Positions 43,855 through 52,549 of a stretch of 64,000 bases of DNA are shown here, in pieces. The position numbers and the translations under genes are program-made. The stretch's first letter is position 1; each line of letters starts with the position of its first letter. Under the pieces are notes generated by a model that was not told the DNA's origin, did no database searches, and saw nothing but the letters and a program-made list of their open reading frames with translations. Origin of the DNA: Niveispirillum fermenti (GTDB lineage Bacteria; Pseudomonadota; Alphaproteobacteria; Azospirillales; Azospirillaceae); contig NZ_JBLTXA010000003.1 of assembly GCF_048066175.1 (NCBI RefSeq), forward strand, positions 62,001 to 126,000, in the 5' to 3' direction.

Positions 43855-45141
43855 ATGGAGGGGGTGGGGGAACAGCCGGACCTGCCGACCGCCCACCCCG
43901 GCCCCGTCGGCCTGATGGCCGGCACGGCGGCGCGGCGGGTCATGCAATCGCTGATGCGCACGGGGCAGGAGGCGCGCTTCATCGGCGGCTGCGTGCGCGA
44001 TGCGCTGCTGGGCGTTCAGGCCAGCGATATCGACATCGCCACCCCGCTGCTGCCCGATGAGGTGACGCGGCGGCTGCGCCAGGACGGCATCCGGGTTGTG
44101 CCCACGGGCATCGCGCATGGCACCGTGACAGCCGTGACGGAGGGGGCGTCGTTCGAGATCACCACCCTGCGCCGGGATGTGGAGACCGATGGCCGCCATG
44201 CCGTCGTCGCCTTCACCGACGATTGGCTGGTCGATGCGGGCCGGCGCGATTTCACCTTCAATGCCATGTCGCTGACGCCGGAAGGGGAGCTTTACGACCC
44301 GTTCGGCGGCGTGCGCGACCTGCGCGCGGGGCGTGTGCGCTTCATCGGTGCCGCCCGGGAACGGATCGCGGAGGATGTGCTGCGCATCCTGCGCTTCTTC
44401 CGGTTCCATGGCCGGTTCGGCCAGGGCCGGCCCGACCCCGACGGCCTGGCCGCCTGTGCGTCGCTGGCCCCGCTGCTGCCTTCCCTGTCGGGAGAGCGGG
44501 TGCAGCAGGAGGTGACGCGCATCCTGGTCCAGGACCGGGTGGTGGAGGTCTGGCGCCTGATGGCCGGTTGCGGCGTCGTGGCGCAGATCCTGCCGCAGGC
44601 GCTGGATACCGACCGGCTGGCCGCCCTGGACCGGCTGGAATGGCTGGTGGGGGAGGCGCATCCCATGGCGCATCTGGCCGCCCTGCTGCCCCCGAGCCTG
44701 AGTGCCGCGACCGACGTGGCCGAGCGGCTGCGCCTGTCCAACGCCAATCGCAGCCATCTGCTGGCATTGTGCGCCCCGACCGTGGATGTGCATCCTGATC
44801 TGACCGTGACCAGCCGGCGGCATGCGCTGCAGAAGCTGGGACCGGAACTGTACCGCGACCTGCTGCTGCTGTCGGCAGCTTCCCGGCGCACGCCTGCCGT
44901 GGAACTGCTGGAGGCGCTGGCCGATGCGGCGACCTGGATTCAGGTGCCCTTCCCGTTGAAGGGGCGCGACGCGATCGACCTGGGCATTCCGCCCGGCCCG
45001 GATATCGGCCTGCTGCTGGCCGGCGTCGAAGGCTGGTGGGCCGCCCGCGACTATCGCCCCACGCGGGAGGAGTGCCTGGCCGAACTGGCGCGCCGCATCG
45101 CCGGCCGTGCGGCGGCGGAAAGCGGGTCGGGGCAGGCATGA
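43855..45141 (+). CDS. CCA tRNA nucleotidyltransferase / poly(A) polymerase family
   Basis: The product has 428 residues. The class II nucleotidyltransferase head has ARFIGGCVRDALLGVQASDIDIATPLLPDEV with the catalytic DxD, then FEITTLRRDVETDGRHAVV and RRDFTFNAMSL, and DPFGGVRDLRAGRVRFIGAARERIAEDVLRILRFFRFHGRF. These define the tRNA 3'-CCA adding/repair family. The body and tail domains follow. The start is 4 bases after DUF2336, with translational coupling likely. Confidence 0.94.
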   Translation: MEGVGEQPDLPTAHPGPVGLMAGTAARRVMQSLMRTGQEARFIGGCVRDALLGVQASDIDIATPLLPDEVTRRLRQDGIRVVPTGIAHGTVTAVTEGASFEITTLRRDVETDGRHAVVAFTDDWLVDAGRRDFTFNAMSLTPEGELYDPFGGVRDLRAGRVRFIGAARERIAEDVLRILRFFRFHGRFGQGRPDPDGLAACASLAPLLPSLSGERVQQEVTRILVQDRVVEVWRLMAGCGVVAQILPQALDTDRLAALDRLEWLVGEAHPMAHLAALLPPSLSAATDVAERLRLSNANRSHLLALCAPTVDVHPDLTVTSRRHALQKLGPELYRDLLLLSAASRRTPAVELLEALADAATWIQVPFPLKGRDAIDLGIPPGPDIGLLLAGVEGWWAARDYRPTREECLAELARRIAGRAAAESGSGQA

Positions 45142-45288
45142 CCGGCGCCCGGGAATGGTGCGGATGCCGGAATAATCGGCGTGGATGCTGGACATCCGGT
45201 GCCGCTGGCCTCATCTGTTGTTTTCCGACCATGATGCCGGCAGCGGCAGAACAAGGCGGCCGCTGGCCGCGCAGGAGGAGAAGGCCGC

Positions 45289-45840
45289 ATGCGGGCCAGT
45301 GATGTCGATGGCGTCCTCAGCTTCTGGTTCGACGAGGCGGGGCCGGCAAAATGGTTCGGCGGCGGGCCGGATTTCGATGTGCTGGTGACACAGCGCCTGC
45401 TGGCCGCCCATCTGGCCGCTTCGGCTGGCGATCTGGCGGATTGGACGATGACGCCGGAAGGCACGCTGGCGCTTTGCATCCTGTTGGACCAGGCGCCGCG
45501 CAACATGTTCCGCGGTACCGCCCGTGCCTTTGCCAGCGACGAACAGGCGCTGCTGGTCGCCACCGATGCCGTGGCCCGGGAGCAGGATCTGATGCTGCCC
45601 GACAATCAGCGCCTGTTCATCTATCTTCCGTTCGAGCATTCAGAGAAGATCGAGGACCAGCGGCTGGCCGTCCGGCTGTTCGCCAACCGCACGCGCGACC
45701 CGACGCTGCTGGATTACGCCTGCCGCCATCTGGCCGTGATCGCGCAATATGGCCGCTTTCCCCATCGCAACAAGATGCTGGGGCGGGAGAGTACGCCCGA
45801 CGAGCTGGCCTATCTGGCGCTGCCGGGATCGGGTTTCTGA
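45289..45840 (+). CDS. DUF924 family protein
   Basis: The product has 183 residues with AGGAGGAG upstream. VLSFWFDEAGPAKWFGGGPDFD at the N-terminus, LALCILLDQAPRNMFRGTARAFASDEQAL and LFIYLPFEHSEKIEDQ are DUF924 signatures; the fold is TPR-like helical. The function is unknown. It converges with the M23 gene 27 bases downstream. Confidence 0.92.
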   Translation: MRASDVDGVLSFWFDEAGPAKWFGGGPDFDVLVTQRLLAAHLAASAGDLADWTMTPEGTLALCILLDQAPRNMFRGTARAFASDEQALLVATDAVAREQDLMLPDNQRLFIYLPFEHSEKIEDQRLAVRLFANRTRDPTLLDYACRHLAVIAQYGRFPHRNKMLGRESTPDELAYLALPGSGF

Positions 45841-45867
45841 CCCCGGAAGGCGCGCGGGACCGGGTCC

Positions 45868-47298
45868 CTATCCCTCGCACAGGTGCCGGCCGCGTTCCAT
45901 GAAACGCAGCGGATTGACGGGCTTGCCGTCCAGCAGCACCTCGTAATGCAGGTGGGGACCGGAACTGCGGCCGGTGCTGCCCAGGGTGCCCAGGGCGCGG
46001 CCGGGGTCCAGATTCTCCCCCCGCTTGACGCTGATCTTCTTCATATGGGCATAGCGGGTATGGATGCCGAAACCATGATCCACCTCCACCATGTTGCCAT
46101 ATCCGGGATCATAGCCCGCCCGGATGACGCGGCCGGCGGCGGGCAGGGTGACGGGTGACCCTTCACGCGCCACCAGGTCCAGGCCGGTATGGGAGGCCCA
46201 ATCATTGGTGAACGGGTCGCGCCGGCTGCCGAAACCGCTGGAGACGTAGAAATTGTCCACCGGTGGCGTCAGGGGCAGGTAATGCTTCACGGCGCGCAGC
46301 CGCGCCTGACGCTCCAGCCGCGATTCGAGCTGGGTCAATGCGACGCGCGCCTCCGGCGGCAGTGCCGCCGTGGGCAGATCGGGCAGGCCGACCAGCGGGC
46401 CGCCAACCCCGCGCGGGGTGCCATCCTCCATGGCGGTCAGCACCTGTTCCAGATCGATGCCGGTCTCGCGCAACTCGCCCTCGATGGCGCCGGAGCGCAG
46501 TTCCGTATGTTCGGCCAGCCGGGTCAGCAGGGCCACCTGGCCGGCCGCCACCTCGCCCATGCGCTGTTCGGCGGCGGCCAGGGTCGCGGCCATCGCGTCG
46601 CGCTCGGCCCGCATCGTTTCCGCCTCGCTCCGGTTGCGCAGCGATTCGGCCTGTGCCTCCGCCAGGGTACGGGCAAGGCCCTGGCCCGCCAGCACCAGCG
46701 TGGGCGGCGCATCGGCCGGCGCGTCCAGACCGTCGATGGCCAGGGCCAGCGCGGCCATGGCGGCCTGGGCCCGGCGGGCGGCGATGTCATGGCTGACATC
46801 GGTCACCATCTGCAACGATTCCTGCGCGGCGCGCAGATGGCTGCCGCCTTCCGCCACGCCGATGCGCAGCGGGGCCAGTTCGGTGCGCACGGCCGCCAGG
46901 ACCTGACGCGGGGTCTGCTTGCTGCCGGACCTGTCGGCGGCGATCAGCACGTCCAATGCTGCCTGCACCCGCGCGCGGGAGGCCTGTTCCTCCTCCAGCG
47001 CCGCGCCCAGTGCTTCTCTGGCATTTTCAAGTTCGCCGGCGATGCGGGAAATATGCTCCCGGCTGTCGGCAAGCTGCCGGGCCAGACCCTGGGCGCCCTG
47101 GTCGACCTGTGCGATGCTGTTGCGGCTGCTGTGCAACGCCACTGTCGTGGCGATCCAGCCGATGGAGGTGGTGACGGCCACGGCCAGTGTGGCGGCCAGC
47201 AGCAGCGGCCGGTGCCGGTCGGCGAAGGTGACGGGCTTCGCCTCGCCATCATCCTCGACGATGATCACCTGTCGGCTGCGCTTGAAGATGCCGATCAC
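45868..47298 (-). CDS. M23 family (LytM) peptidoglycan endopeptidase-like protein
   Basis: The product has 476 residues. A membrane helix at about residues 30-55 (PLLLAATLAVAVTTSIGWIATTVAL) is followed by a long periplasmic coiled coil (about 75-260). The C-terminal LytM domain has YVSSGFGSRRDPFTNDWASHTGLDLVA, with the zinc ligands H and D of HTGLD, and HLHYEV; SGPHLHYEV completes the active site. All catalytic histidines appear intact, so it may itself cut peptidoglycan, unlike EnvC/NlpD activators. AGGGG lies upstream of the ATG. Confidence 0.93.
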   Translation of the reverse strand: MIGIFKRSRQVIIVEDDGEAKPVTFADRHRPLLLAATLAVAVTTSIGWIATTVALHSSRNSIAQVDQGAQGLARQLADSREHISRIAGELENAREALGAALEEEQASRARVQAALDVLIAADRSGSKQTPRQVLAAVRTELAPLRIGVAEGGSHLRAAQESLQMVTDVSHDIAARRAQAAMAALALAIDGLDAPADAPPTLVLAGQGLARTLAEAQAESLRNRSEAETMRAERDAMAATLAAAEQRMGEVAAGQVALLTRLAEHTELRSGAIEGELRETGIDLEQVLTAMEDGTPRGVGGPLVGLPDLPTAALPPEARVALTQLESRLERQARLRAVKHYLPLTPPVDNFYVSSGFGSRRDPFTNDWASHTGLDLVAREGSPVTLPAAGRVIRAGYDPGYGNMVEVDHGFGIHTRYAHMKKISVKRGENLDPGRALGTLGSTGRSSGPHLHYEVLLDGKPVNPLRFMERGRHLCEG

Positions 47299-47492
47299 CC
47301 CTTGAACCCCCCGTCAGTGCCGTCGGCCCTGTGCCCGGCTGTGATGGCCGGGATGGAACCTGCTTGCGGACGATCAGGCGCCCGCGGTGCCGGCACTGGC
47401 GCCGGCGAGGGGAATTTAAGGGAAACTACCCCGAATGGGCAAGCCGCGAATCGCCAATGGACTATATCCAAGGTGTGGATGGGTCTTTCCCG

Positions 47493-47510
47493 GTTCCCCG
47501 ATCGGGGAAC
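47493..47510. other. Perfect 18-bp palindrome downstream of ccmB
   Basis: GTTCCCCGATCGGGGAAC is fully symmetric, 13 bases past the ccmB stop codon. No T-run follows on either strand, so I would not call it a strong terminator; it may be a weak transcript end or a protein site. Confidence 0.4.
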
Positions 47511-47522
47511 AGTCCAGGGCGA

Positions 47523-48188
47523 TCAGTCCAGCGCGGCGCGCAAGGCGGCGGCCCCGGCCCAGGGGGCCAGCGGCAGGGCGGCGGCCAGCAATCCGCCCAG
47601 CAGCAGCAGGTGCGGGCGCGCGGTCTGGCCTGTCAGGGTGGCATCAATGGCGGCGGCAGCGAAGATCAGGGCGGGGATGTAGAGGGGCAGCACCAGCAGC
47701 GGCAGCAGTACCCCGCCCCGCCGTGCCCCCAGCGTCAATCCGGCCCCGATCCCGCCGATCAGGCTCAAAAGCGGCGTGACCAGCGCCAGCGTTCCCAGCA
47801 GGATCGGAAAGCCTTCCCCCGGCAGATTGAGGAACAGGGCCAGCAGCGGGGATGCCAGGATCAGCGGCACACCCGTCACCAGCCAATGGGCCGTGATCTT
47901 GGCCGCCGCCACGCCTTCCAGGGGCAGGAGCGACAGGGCCAGCAATTCCAGCGAGCCATCATCCATATCCGCCTGGAACAGCCGGTCCAGGGACAAAAGC
48001 GAGGCCAGCAGGGCAGCGACCAGGATGACGCCGGGCGCGATGCGCGACAGCAGGCCCGGTTCCGGCCCGATGCCGAACGGGAACATCACGACGCACAGCA
48101 CGAAGAACAGCACGGCCATGGCGGCGTCGGCGCCCTGGCGCAGGGCCAGCCGCAGATCACGGCGCAACAGCCGCAGGAACCCTGTCAT
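47523..48188 (-). CDS. ccmB: CcmB, heme exporter membrane subunit
   Basis: The product has 221 residues with six hydrophobic helices. The opening FLRLLRRDLRLALRQGADAAMAVLFFVLCVVMFPFGIGPEPGLLSRIAPGVIL is characteristic of CcmB, as is LFQADMDDGSLELLALS. With CcmA it forms part of the cytochrome c maturation (system I) apparatus. The start overlaps ccmA by four bases. Confidence 0.95.
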   Translation of the reverse strand: MTGFLRLLRRDLRLALRQGADAAMAVLFFVLCVVMFPFGIGPEPGLLSRIAPGVILVAALLASLLSLDRLFQADMDDGSLELLALSLLPLEGVAAAKITAHWLVTGVPLILASPLLALFLNLPGEGFPILLGTLALVTPLLSLIGGIGAGLTLGARRGGVLLPLLVLPLYIPALIFAAAAIDATLTGQTARPHLLLLGGLLAAALPLAPWAGAAALRAALD

Positions 48189-48871
48189 GGCGCCGGCTCC
48201 GCAGCAGCGGGGCCGAACGCGGCCATATCCAGCATGATGGCGTCCGGCACATCCAACTCGCTATGGGTGGACAGCACGACCATCCCGCCATCGGCCCGGT
48301 GGGCGGCGATCAGGGCGGCCAGACGGTCGATCGAATCGCGGTCCAGCGCCGTCGCCGGCTCGTCCAGCAGCCATAGCGGTGCCAGTGCTGCCGGCGCCAG
48401 GGCCAGCCGGGCCAGATTCACGCGCTTCTTCTGACCGGCGGACAGATAGCGGCCCGGCATGTCGGCGACATGCGCCATGGACATGCGCCGCAGGGCCTGG
48501 CGCGACCGGTCCTCCGGTTCGGGCAACCCGTCCAGCCCGGCCCAGACCGAAAGGTTCTCCAGCGCCGTCAGGGTGGGTTTCACTGCATCCTGATGCCCGG
48601 CGTAACGCAGGCGGCCGCGGTGGGCGTCCGGGTCCTGGATGATATCGGCCCCGTTCCACAGCAAGGCGCCGGCAAAGGGGCGCGACAGACCGGCCAGCAG
48701 GCGCAGCAGGCTGGACTTGCCGCTGCCGTTGGGCCCCACCAGGACCAGTGCGCCGCCGGCGGGCAGGGTGAAATCCAGCGCCGTGAAGACGACACGCTCG
48801 CCCCGCAGGCAGGTGAGGCTGCGCGCGGCGAGCAGATCGGAAGAGGGCGCGGAGGCCTGGCCTTCGGTCAA
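48185..48871 (-). CDS. ccmA: CcmA, heme exporter ATPase
   Basis: The product has 228 residues from a TTG at 48871 with AGGAG about 9 bases upstream; the ATG-initiated frame to 48994 adds 41 implausible residues. The Walker A is GPNGSGKSSLLRLLAGL, the signature region reads YLSAGQKKRVNLARLAL, and the Walker B is LWLLDEPATALD. The variant LSAGQ signature is typical of CcmA. It energises CcmABCD release of heme-CcmE. Confidence 0.93.
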   Translation of the reverse strand: MTEGQASAPSSDLLAARSLTCLRGERVVFTALDFTLPAGGALVLVGPNGSGKSSLLRLLAGLSRPFAGALLWNGADIIQDPDAHRGRLRYAGHQDAVKPTLTALENLSVWAGLDGLPEPEDRSRQALRRMSMAHVADMPGRYLSAGQKKRVNLARLALAPAALAPLWLLDEPATALDRDSIDRLAALIAAHRADGGMVVLSTHSELDVPDAIMLDMAAFGPAAAEPAP

Positions 48872-49214
48872 GGATACGGCTCCTGGCAGGGAACGGGCGG
48901 TCAGGGCGCCACGATGCCAGAACCGGCGACAAAAAGGGGGCACAAAATGCGGGCAAAGAAACGGCCACCGCGGGGGCTTGTGCGGTGGCCGCAATAGCGT
49001 CGATCCGGGGCGGGATCGACAGTTTCGGGCAGATCTTCACAGGTGGGGCCTGGAATCCCGCCGGCACGGGGTGTCTCAAACGTACCGGCGCTGCCACGGC
49101 CCAACCTGACCGGCCCGCGTGTCCAAACTCTTGCGGGAAAGTGGCAAAATTTTGATTTGTGCGCAGGTCACCCGTCCTATGCGGAATTTCACGGTCCAGA
49201 CACAAAAAACTTCT
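48872..49214. other. Divergent intergenic stretch between ccmA and the decarboxylase leader
   Basis: It should hold the ccmAB promoter. An inverted repeat of about 9 bases (GATCC..GGATC region near 49000) is weak. No gene is seen. Confidence 0.35.
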
Positions 49215-49242
49215 TTGCCCACCGGGGGTTCGGCCCTATATA
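49215..49242 (+). promoter_or_regulatory. Candidate sigma-70-type promoter of the decarboxylase leader
   Basis: TTGCCC (49215-49220) and TATATA (49237-49242) are separated by 16 bases. Transcription from about 49249 would give a leader of roughly 375 bases before the decarboxylase start codon. Confidence 0.5.
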
Positions 49243-49298
49243 GCCGCTTATCGCAGCGCACGTGCCTATGGCCCCCACACCCGTCCCGCCTGTCATTT

Positions 49299-49370
49299 TC
49301 AAGAGAGGGACGGAGCCGTCGACCCGGTGGGGTTATGCAACGACGTAAAGCGTATCCCCGTCCGTCCCTT
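49299..49370 (+). ncRNA. Structured leader element upstream of the decarboxylase (speF-motif candidate)
   Basis: GGGACGGA (49307-49314) pairs with TCCGTCCC (49361-49368). Inside, GGGGTTATGC pairs with GCGTATCCCC (one mismatch) around AACGACGTAAA. Together these form a long nested hairpin. A conserved 'speF' RNA motif is known upstream of alphaproteobacterial ornithine decarboxylase genes; position and gene context fit, but I cannot verify the consensus from memory, so the assignment is tentative. Confidence 0.45.
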
Positions 49371-49397
49371 AAACAAGGCGGCGAATTGGAGGCTACG

Positions 49398-49511
49398 ATG
49401 GATGTTGTTGTTGTCGGGGGGCCGGCCGTGCCCTTCGTTTCCATTTTCCATTCCGACCGGACCCCTGGCCATGGGGTGTCGGTTCTCCCTGGCGTCATGA
49501 CCAGTATCTGA
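49398..49511 (+). CDS. Possible 37-residue leader peptide upstream of the decarboxylase
   Basis: An ATG is preceded by TTGGAGGC, with good spacing (6-7 bases). It codes MDVVVVGGPAVPF... ending VMTSI, 37 residues, and stops 115 bases before the decarboxylase. It lies directly after the leader hairpin. Translation here could sense polyamine or ornithine levels, as the unrelated SpeFL peptide does in enterobacteria. A CCGGACCC/GGGTCCGG hairpin (49554-49574) lies between it and the main gene. Confidence 0.4.
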   Translation: MDVVVVGGPAVPFVSIFHSDRTPGHGVSVLPGVMTSI

Positions 49512-49626
49512 CCCGCCTGGGCCGGCCGCGAAAGGCGGCACGCTTGGGCGGAACCGGACCCTGTCGGGGTCCGGCAGAGAGCCTTTCACCCTTCATTATC
49601 ATCGCCATGCCGCCTCGGAGTCCCCG

Positions 49627-50754
49627 ATGACCGAGAAGATCGCCCGTTTTTTCGCTGAACAGACCCCCGCCACCCCTTGCCTGGTCGTGGATTTGGATGT
49701 CGTTGCCGACAATTTCGGCAAGCTGGCCGGTGCCATGCCCGACAGCCGCATCTTCTATGCGGTGAAGGCCAATCCCGCGCCGGAGATTCTGCGCCTGCTG
49801 GTGGAGCGCGGGTCGAGCTTCGACACGGCGTCCGTGCCGGAAATCCAGTATTGCCTGGATGCCGGTGCCACGGCCGACCGGATCAGCTTCGGCAACACGA
49901 TCAAGAAGGCCGGCGATATCCGCACCGCCCACGCCCTGGGCGTGGACCTGTTCGCCTTCGACAGCATCGAGGAACTGGAGAAGATCGCCGAGAACGCGCC
50001 CGGCGCGCGCGTCTTCTGCCGTATCCTGACATCCGGCGAGGGGGCTGACTGGCCCCTGTCGCGCAAGTTCGGCTGCGAGCCGGATATGGCGCGCGACCTG
50101 CTGATCCAGGCGGCTGGCATGAATGTCGTGCCCTATGGCGTGTCGTTCCATGTCGGCAGCCAGCAGCGCGACCTGCGGCAGTGGGACGTGGCGTTGTCCA
50201 CGGCCGCCGCCATCTTCCGCGGCTGCGAGGAGAAGGGTGTGCTGCTGCGCATGGTCAATATGGGCGGTGGCTTCCCGACGCGCTATCTGAAGGACGTGCC
50301 GACCAGCCAGGCCTATGGCGAGGCCATCAACGAGAGCCTGCGCCGCCATTTCGGCAATCGCCTGCCGGAAACCATCATCGAGCCGGGCCGCGGCATGGTG
50401 GGCAATGCCGGCATCATCCAGTCCGAAGTGGTGCTGATCTCCCGCAAGTCGGCCAATGACGACAAGCGCTGGGTCTATCTGGATATCGGCAAGTTCGGCG
50501 GTCTGGCCGAGACCATGGACGAGGCCATCCAGTACCCGATCCGCAGCGAGCGTGACGGCCCGGCCGAGCCCGTGATCCTGGCGGGCCCGACCTGCGACAG
50601 TGCCGATGTGCTTTATGAAAAGGCGGAATATCGCCTGCCGACCTCGCTGAAGATTGGCGACAAGGTGACGATCATGGCGACCGGTGCCTATACGACCACC
50701 TATTCTGCGGTCAATTTCAACGGGTTCGCTCCGCTGCACGCCTATTACATCTGA
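49627..50754 (+). CDS. Type III PLP-dependent ornithine/lysine decarboxylase
   Basis: The product has 375 residues, the alanine-racemase-fold decarboxylase family. The PLP lysine is in RIFYAVKANPAPEILRLL (about residue 50). VSFHVGSQQRDLRQWDVAL and VNMGGGFPTRY bind PLP phosphate with EPGRGMVGNAG. The catalytic cysteine/aspartate motif is GPTCDSADVLYE (about 322), and the end is FNGFAPLHAYYI. These match alphaproteobacterial ornithine/lysine decarboxylases, making putrescine or cadaverine. It has a long leader with a structured element and a short ORF. Confidence 0.95.
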   Translation: MTEKIARFFAEQTPATPCLVVDLDVVADNFGKLAGAMPDSRIFYAVKANPAPEILRLLVERGSSFDTASVPEIQYCLDAGATADRISFGNTIKKAGDIRTAHALGVDLFAFDSIEELEKIAENAPGARVFCRILTSGEGADWPLSRKFGCEPDMARDLLIQAAGMNVVPYGVSFHVGSQQRDLRQWDVALSTAAAIFRGCEEKGVLLRMVNMGGGFPTRYLKDVPTSQAYGEAINESLRRHFGNRLPETIIEPGRGMVGNAGIIQSEVVLISRKSANDDKRWVYLDIGKFGGLAETMDEAIQYPIRSERDGPAEPVILAGPTCDSADVLYEKAEYRLPTSLKIGDKVTIMATGAYTTTYSAVNFNGFAPLHAYYI

Positions 50755-50777
50755 CGCTTCCCGAACCGTCATTTTTG

Positions 50778-50815
50778 CACAAGCCGCCCTTTTCAGGGCG
50801 GCTTGTGTCATTTTA
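50778..50815 (+). terminator. Intrinsic terminator of the decarboxylase gene
   Basis: CACAAGCCGCCC pairs perfectly with GGGCGGCTTGTG around TTTTCA, followed by TCATTTT. It begins 24 bases after the stop codon. Confidence 0.9.
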
Positions 50816-51034
50816 TGGACTTTTTGGTGGTTTTTTAAGCAACCCTTGGGCAACTGCGTATTTATTTTGCAACACTCCCGGGGATTGTTGCAGGGCAGCA
50901 TGCGCCGGTTCTAGGCGCTGCGATTGAAAACCCTCATAATCCGGCCTTGTAAGGGCCTCGCGCAGCAAGTGGCATCATATTTGCTGCACTGCGTGCGGAC
51001 CCCAACCATATAAATGCCTCATAAGGAGTGGTTC

Positions 51035-51739
51035 ATGCGTTTCTCCCGGTTGCTCGCCTCCACCGCGGTTGCCGTCACCATGCTGGGCGCCGCTGGCGCT
51101 GCCCATGCCGAGGACGGGCCGTTCTCCTTCTCCGGCTCGGCCGCCCTGACCAGCGATTATGTGTTCCGTGGCTACAGCCAGACCGAAGAAGACCCCGCCG
51201 TCCAGTTGGGCCTTGAAGTCGGTCATGAAAGCGGCTTCTTCGCCGGCGCCTGGGGCTCCAACGTCGATCTCGGCGCCGATGCCGATGTCGAGCTGGATGT
51301 CTATATCGGCTACGGCAACACGATCGACAATTTCTCCTATTCGATCGTCGGCAACTACTACACCTATCCGGGTGCTGACAGCTCCGCCAAGTATGACTTC
51401 TTCGAGTTCGGCCTGAACCTGGAATATGCGCTCGACAAGTTCACGCTGTCTGGCTCCGCCTACTGGTCGCCGGAATTCTACGGCACGCAGGGCGGTGACG
51501 GCTGGTACTTCAACACCGGCTTGGCCTATGCCGTGACCGACACCGTGTCGGTCTATGGCGCCATCGGCTTCAACGAGTTCGACAGCGCCCTGCTGGAAGA
51601 CTATCAGGACTACCAGGTCGGCGTGACGGTCGATTTCGAGCCGTTCGCCCTGGACGTCAAGTATGTCGACACCGACGTGAAGAATGCCGCCCCGCTGGGC
51701 AATTCCCGCTTCGTCGCCACGCTGTCCTACTCGTTCTGA
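51035..51739 (+). CDS. TIGR02001 family outer membrane protein
   Basis: The product has 234 residues from the ATG at 51035 with AAGGAG upstream. A signal peptide (LLASTAVAVTMLGAAGAAHA) precedes SGSAALTSDYVFRGYSQTEEDPAVQLGLEVGHESGFFAGAWGSNVD, the diagnostic block of the TIGR02001/Gcw_chp family. Alternating aromatic strands and a C-terminal YSF indicate a beta-barrel. The function is unknown. Codon use is strongly biased to C-ending codons, hinting at high expression. Confidence 0.93.
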   Translation: MRFSRLLASTAVAVTMLGAAGAAHAEDGPFSFSGSAALTSDYVFRGYSQTEEDPAVQLGLEVGHESGFFAGAWGSNVDLGADADVELDVYIGYGNTIDNFSYSIVGNYYTYPGADSSAKYDFFEFGLNLEYALDKFTLSGSAYWSPEFYGTQGGDGWYFNTGLAYAVTDTVSVYGAIGFNEFDSALLEDYQDYQVGVTVDFEPFALDVKYVDTDVKNAAPLGNSRFVATLSYSF

Positions 51740-51795
51740 TCGGGGGCGGGCTTTTGCCCGCTCTCCATCGTCTCAATCAATGTGGTCCGGGCTGC

Positions 51796-51831
51796 GGCCG
51801 GTCTCCCTTCCGGGGACCGGCCGTTGCTTTT
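51796..51831 (+). terminator. Intrinsic terminator after the outer membrane protein gene
   Basis: GGCCGGTC pairs with GACCGGCC, with extra CCC/GGG inner pairing, followed by GTTGCTTTT. A weaker hairpin GCGGGC-TTTT-GCCCGC at 51746-51761 precedes it. Confidence 0.75.
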
Positions 51832-51916
51832 CAGCCCTATCCTTTCCCGCGCTTGCCGATGCCGGCGGCCCGGGTCATGCTGGCAACATCCGCGTGACCC
51901 CCAAGGACCTTCCCCC

Positions 51917-52345
51917 ATGTCCATCGGCGGCATTAATATCGCCCTGTCCGGCGCCCTGGCGCAGACCCAGCGTCTGGCCGTCAGCGCCGGCAACGTTGCG
52001 AACCTGCGCAGCACAGGGGCGATTCCCGCAGCCGACGGCACCGTGCAACCTGGCCAGAGCCAGCCCTACCAGCCGCAGACAGCCAGTCAAACCAGTGTGG
52101 CCGGGCCTGGCGGCCAGGGCCAGGGGACGCGGGTTGTCGCACGACCAACCACGCCGGCCTATCTGCCCGAATATCAGCCGGACAGCCCCGACGCCAATGC
52201 CGATGGGCTTGTCGCCGCGCCGAATGTAGATATCGTCGGCGAAAGCGTCGGCCAGATGACCGCCCTGCGGGCCTTCCAGGCCAATCTTGCCACCATCCGC
52301 ACCCAGGATGAGATGGAACGCAGCGCCATCGACACGCTGGCCTGA
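51917..52345 (+). CDS. Flagellar basal-body rod-like protein (FlgC-type), isolated
   Basis: The product has 142 residues from the ATG at 51917 with AAGGAC upstream. The N-terminus ALSGALAQTQRLAVSAGNVANLRSTG resembles the rod-protein N-terminal helix, and the C-terminus LVAAPNVDIVGESVGQMTALRAFQANLATIRTQDEM resembles the Flg_bbr_C helix. Between them is a Gln/Pro-rich linker. No other flagellar gene is near. It may be a rod-like protein outside the main flagellar cluster. Confidence 0.75.
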   Translation: MSIGGINIALSGALAQTQRLAVSAGNVANLRSTGAIPAADGTVQPGQSQPYQPQTASQTSVAGPGGQGQGTRVVARPTTPAYLPEYQPDSPDANADGLVAAPNVDIVGESVGQMTALRAFQANLATIRTQDEMERSAIDTLA

Positions 52346-52378
52346 TCGACATGTTGGCCTGATCGACACGCTGGCCTG
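52328..52378. repeat. 17-bp direct repeat in three copies across a stop codon
   Basis: The unit ATCGACACGCTGGCCTG occurs at 52328, 52345 (two changes) and 52362. The first copy codes the last residues (IDTLA) of the rod-like protein, and the stop codon falls at the first junction. Slippage duplication at the gene end is the simplest explanation. Confidence 0.85.
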
Positions 52379-52549
52379 AGGATCGCTTCGCCGGTGATGG
52401 GCGGATTTGCGGTGCGGATGGCTTAATCCGGCCTTGCCCGCCTGCCCACCAAAGAGGCAGGATAGGCGCCATGAAACCGCCACGCCCTGGCGGCAACCTT
52501 CCGTTTCAGACCCTTGTCTTCCCCCCTTGCCGCTCCCAAGGACCGCCCC

